A DNA stretch of 64,000 nucleotides from Pseudisothecium myosuroides (Eukaryota > Streptophyta > Bryopsida > Hypnales > Lembophyllaceae). The notes below the pieces were generated by a model. It had not been told where the DNA came from and searched no databases. It saw only the letters and a list, made by a program, of their open reading frames with translations. Shown one piece after another: positions 60,083 through 64,000 of this stretch; the first letter of the stretch is position 1, and each line of letters begins with the position of its first letter. Where the stretch lies: positions 4,938,501-5,002,500 of the forward strand of contig OX637289.1 of the NCBI GenBank assembly GCA_951799445.1, read 5' to 3'. The translations under genes and the position numbers were made by a program.

Positions 60083-60090
<8 letters not shown>

Positions 60091-60117
<27 letters not shown>

Positions 60118-60283
60118 AACAAATGGAACGAACCATTGCATTAAAAAGAACCAAGAACAACAACCAAGCTCAAGAGCTGGACAATGAAGAGATAAGAGCA
60201 AGAGTCAAAAAGAAACCAAGAGAACTACTGAAGTAAACAAAGGGGAGGGCCCTTCTTGTTCCAGATAATGCATGAGTCTAGCC
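60091..60283 (-). mobile_element. LINE 3' end, heavily 5'-truncated, with 13-bp target duplication
   Basis: Matches the 3' UTR of the LINE at 33870 (catcgaa-type start gaaccattgcattaaaa; gctggacaatgaagagat; ggggagggcccttcttgttc). Its poly(A) tail is the T run after 60085. The 13-bp target duplication atttgcaattttt flanks it at 60078-60090 and 60284-60296. Only about 0.2 kb was copied, typical of LINE reverse transcription stopping early. Confidence 0.88.
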
Positions 60284-60296
60284 ATTTGCAATTTTT

Positions 60297-60414
60297 CAGA
60301 CACCTGTCTGGAGCCAAAATTGATATGGGTCACAGTTTTGCAATTAGATCTAATCTATGCAATCAAGGACACAGTTTTGGCCCTTTGAAACCCAGTCACA
60401 CCCTGTTTTGATGG

Positions 60415-60456
<42 letters not shown>

Positions 60457-62900
60457 GACCATAAATACACCAGAAAAACGGCATATCATTGATCATGCCT
60501 GGACTCAGTAATACCTATTATACAGCGTGCTCTAGTTTGTATTAAGCTTACCTTCCGGGACCTACTCTAAGATAAAAAGGCAAAAGAGGGGGAGAAGGAG
60601 GGAAAAAAGGTAAAAGGAGTGGAAGAGGAAAAAAAAAAAAAAAAAAAAGGAATAAAGAAGAGAGAAAAAAAATGAGCTTTTAAATCAATTAAAAATAAAA
60701 CTTTAACATCAATACCTTAAAGAAGAGAGTTTGGCCTCTTGAGACATTATCAATCAAGAGTGTAGAGGCTTTGCACCCTTTATGTGTACTTATGTATACA
60801 AAGTAAATGTTGAATAAAAGTAAAAGTAAAAATACAACGGTAACATTTGTTCCAGTTTGTTTTGTATGTAACATTGAGATTTTTCTAGCTATGAACTCAC
60901 TGATCATTCTCTTTAAATCATTGGAGAGTTTGTCTCAACGAGGTTTGTATTAAAGTTGTACCATTGCTTTTGAACGTATGATGGATTTGTGAGCAATTTT
61001 TAAGACCGTAAATTGAATTAAATTTTGGAAAATGGAATATAGGAGTTTTTGATGTCATTTTTGGCACTACCAAAAAGCTCTCAATGAGTAAAAATGCACC
61101 AAAGTTGTTTTGCACTTTTGTTTCTTATTTAAGTGTAAAAGTTAGGGATTTTCAATTGAATTTTGTTTCTATAAATTTAATTTAATTACGGGTAAATTAT
61201 TCTAAAAACTAAAAATTAGAAGATTACCTAGGTAAATTACAAAAAACACTTGGACAAGTGCACAATGCCACACAAGCTGTTTATAAGTTGAACTTTAAAA
61301 ATTACATTGATCGTAAGTGAAAAAAAGATAATAACAAAAAAATCTTTGTATTTAAGAAGGAGAATTTTTTTAAATTCAATTTATAAATCACTTTAATATT
61401 ATCTAAATAATTAAATAAATCTTTAACATAATTTAGAAATACAAAAAGTAAATATTTTAAACAATGTTCAATGCACTATATATATTTCAATTTAATGGTA
61501 AATTTTCTTATTTTATTAATATTATTATTTTTTATTAGGATATTTGAAAATTTAAATAAAATCATAAATCATTTAGCATTATTGAAGGAAAACAAATTAA
61601 TAATGATAAATTGATTATAAATTCTATATAGATAATGATTATCTAAAATAAAGTGAAAATAAATGAAATCATATAGTGAAGTTAAGGAAATATCAAATGA
61701 TTGCAAAGCAATGTTGTCATTTTATTTGTGCAAAAGAAAACATATATTCAAATAGGGAACATACAAAAATGAAAACCATTGCTTTATAAAAAGCATCAAT
61801 TTGACAACTAAATCATCATAGTTTTACATGTATGATAAATCTATATATTAAATGAAATACACTCAAATTCTACCATGAATGTATACAATATCTACTACAG
61901 TTTTTGCTTTTTCTCTTTTGTTTTCATCTTTTTTTTTAATTGAATCTTAAAATACAACATTCCTTTATGATCAAATTGATGAATTTGAGGTATATAATAT
62001 AACAATACAAAGCTAATGGCGAAAAGCTAATTCCAGCTTGAAAAGATTAAAGAATGTGTACTATGTGACCCAAAATGATGAGTATAGTTTAAAACTACAT
62101 AAATAGGCGTTTTAATGTTCTATTTGATTAATATCACATGAAGGATCTAATTGTATCCAAAAAAAATTACGCTAGAATTATAACAACTTGCAAACTTGCA
62201 AAGGCTTGGAGATTATGGACAACATATTAAGTTACTTGCCCCTCACTTATAATGTTCTATCTATACTTGACTGCTTTATTGTCCCAGGTGAACATGAAAT
62301 ACAACATTCCTTCTAATATTATGACTACTTGATTTGTGTAGAGGAATTGGAGCTTCATACACTAAAGAAAATACCATCAAGGGTGACACTTGCTAATTCT
62401 ACCATCACTTAGTACGGTATATGGCATAGTTAGTAAAATCACGTCCAATAGACTCTTTATTCATGTGGATGTAGAAACTGCATTTTTCCTCTCAATCCTA
62501 TCAAAAATCTCAATCCTATCAAAAAAAAGGCAAGAGTAATCTTGCAGATGGAATATTCACACAATTAGGGTTGAATCTACTTTCATCACTTTTCACTTTT
62601 GACTACATCAAGTGTCCTTAACAACATTCAAAATTTATCAGGTAGGTTTTTGACTCTACAATGTTACATAGAACAATGGCATATATTGCAAGAGCACTCT
62701 GCAATGATCTTAACATTTTCATGATCTTTGTAAGGTAAAAAATAAGCAGATTTGATTATTTCACAACGATACTTGCAGTTTGTATTAATTCTGTTGATAT
62801 GCAATCCTGAAATTTCAATATGGTTTCAAATCATGAAAGTGTGCTGAGTAAAGCTATGGAATGGAGATATACAATATTGGATACTTTTGTCAACGATCCA
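60297..62900. other. AT-rich intergenic DNA with a TA microsatellite, no gene seen
   Basis: Holds a TA-repeat hairpin at 60412-60461 and a purine-rich stretch (60570-60680, including 19 A in a row near 60630). The rest has very low GC and no frame of interest. Confidence 0.55.
60412..60461. repeat. (TA)n microsatellite forming a hairpin
   Basis: About 17 TA units, bounded by tggtcatat on the left and its inverse atatgacca on the right, so the whole block is self-complementary. Confidence 0.85.
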
Positions 62901-63935
62901 CATTTTGTCAATTTTGTCAATTTTCAATTGCTTATTGAAGTTTCCCTTGCTATGCAGGAAGTTTTCTCTTGATGGTCATTAGATACCTTTTTTTTTAATT
63001 AAAAAAAAATCATTTTATATTTGAAAATCATTTTTGTTTACTTGTCACATTATGATATTTAGAGTTTTTTTATTGCATGAGGAGTCCCAAAATTCAATGA
63101 TCTAAAGGTAAAATTTTCATGGTCTATTTGCATAGTAGGAAAGCATATATCTACCAAAGGAAATAAGATAAAATATTATTTTATGTCCTCCACATGAGTC
63201 AAACAACACTCCCATTGCACGCAATTTTTGAACATTGAGGATGGTTTGAAGATCATTCTTTTGATGAAATGTCATCACCATCAACTCTTCCCAAATGGTC
63301 AATTTTTAGTTTTAAAAAAAGTGCTTTCTTTATTTTTTACAAATTAAACTGTAAAAATATAGTGAAAGTACCTATAATGTGAGATTTTACACTTTTCTAG
63401 TTCTCCTATTTAGAAAATTTTCTATGCTTCTCCTTCCTAGGGTATTTTCTTTGTAAAAATGTGTACAAAAATTCCTAAAGTTCCAAAGCCTTTTTCCATC
63501 AAAAACCACTTCAAACTGCCATTTTTATAGCAAAGAGCAAGAAATTTAAAATAAATAAAAAATTTGCATATCTAACCATAGGATCTTGTACTAGACTAGT
63601 GTAAGAAAGTGTAGAAGAAATTTCAAAAAAATTTATAGTATAGATTGCAAGATATTTGCATTTAAAGTGAAAGAAACAAGTTTTTTTGCACCTTGTTCAA
63701 TTGCATTATTTGGCTTTGAACCTTCTTAACTTAAATTTTTTGCTCTATTAATTTTGAATTTTGAATTTTCTATGATGAAGAATTGAGTTGAATGTTTAGG
63801 AAAAAAATTCAGAAAAACGCACACTTAGTTTTCACTCATTAAAAAATTGTTAAGTAAATGTAGGTTCTAAATTCAAAGTACTCCAAAAAACAACCCATAA
63901 GTATTGTAAAACACAATAGAATTGGCAAGTGTTTT
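62900..63935. mobile_element. Decayed family C copy containing a partial family A copy
   Basis: The right end at about 63900-63935 (gcaagtgttttatgcaatcac) and the parts 63290-63460 (aaatggtcaatttttagttt; ttctcctatttagaaaattt) follow family C. Between them, from about 63470 (attcctaaagttccaaagcc) to 63866, is the left half of family A. The left border of the C copy is unclear and the A copy lacks its right end. After 63935, tcaaagctatcatttctact may start yet another A fragment that runs out of the window. Confidence 0.5.
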
Positions 63936-64000
63936 ATGCAATCACTTACCAGTCAAAGCTATCATTTCTACTGTATTCACCTAAGAAAACAAGACCATTT

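Noticed and set aside
60412..60461. A transposon end based on the tggtcatat / atatgacca inverse
   Set aside because: The inverse words directly abut a TA microsatellite, so the symmetry follows from the repeat.

Overview
This is nuclear DNA of a land plant. The genes have spliced, plant-type structures (an actin-capping alpha subunit of exactly the usual plant length, a hexose transporter of the STP type, a mitochondrial gamma-carbonic-anhydrase-like protein, a plant BTB/POZ protein). They lie far apart in AT-rich DNA crowded with small transposons. I cannot fix the species; a non-flowering land plant is my guess, at low confidence.

Genes, left to right: a broken leucine-rich-repeat receptor-kinase fragment (248-1812); the F-actin capping protein alpha subunit (CPA, minus, ten exons, 12034 to 7612, 308 aa); a gamma carbonic anhydrase-like protein (plus, 18105-18830, no introns, 241 aa); a sugar transporter (minus, five exons, 27463 to 23727, 531 aa); a 5'-truncated LINE with two in-frame stops (33870-35756, minus); two copies of a small RING-finger gene (minus, about 41.2 and 50.1 kb) inside a segmental duplication, the first cut short by a nonsense codon; and a single-exon BTB/POZ protein (minus, 59213 to 57846). 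These genes do not form a pathway.

The most informative content is the mobile DNA, for which I use working names. Family A: ends CCCCTAAAGGACC, inserted in TTAA, which is duplicated; two copies are exactly 933 bp. Family B: ends GGCAATTTCRTTAAAATGG; one copy has a clean 9-bp target duplication, as in Mutator-like elements. Family C: ends GGGTGATTGCAAGAAACACT; five copies have exact 4-bp target duplications (ATAC, TTTT, TTGC, TTTA, ATAC). Family E: a 253-bp element with 27-bp perfect inverted ends. Element H: a nearly perfect 1-kb hairpin (arms about 487 bp, loop 37 bp) inserted at TA, with a tRNA-like stretch in each arm. Family D: a GC-richer dispersed and tandem repeat at 19-21 kb that also forms the target of H.

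Several insertions can be proved from the sequence alone, because an uninterrupted version is present or can be inferred: removing the first A copy plus one TTAA restores an LRR reading frame, and paralogous stretches of the RING duplication are the empty sites for three C insertions and two B insertions. Elements are often nested (A in B, A in F, C in C, LINE in A). No element encodes a transposase that I can see, so all appear non-autonomous. I saw no credible tRNA or rRNA gene and no CRISPR array.
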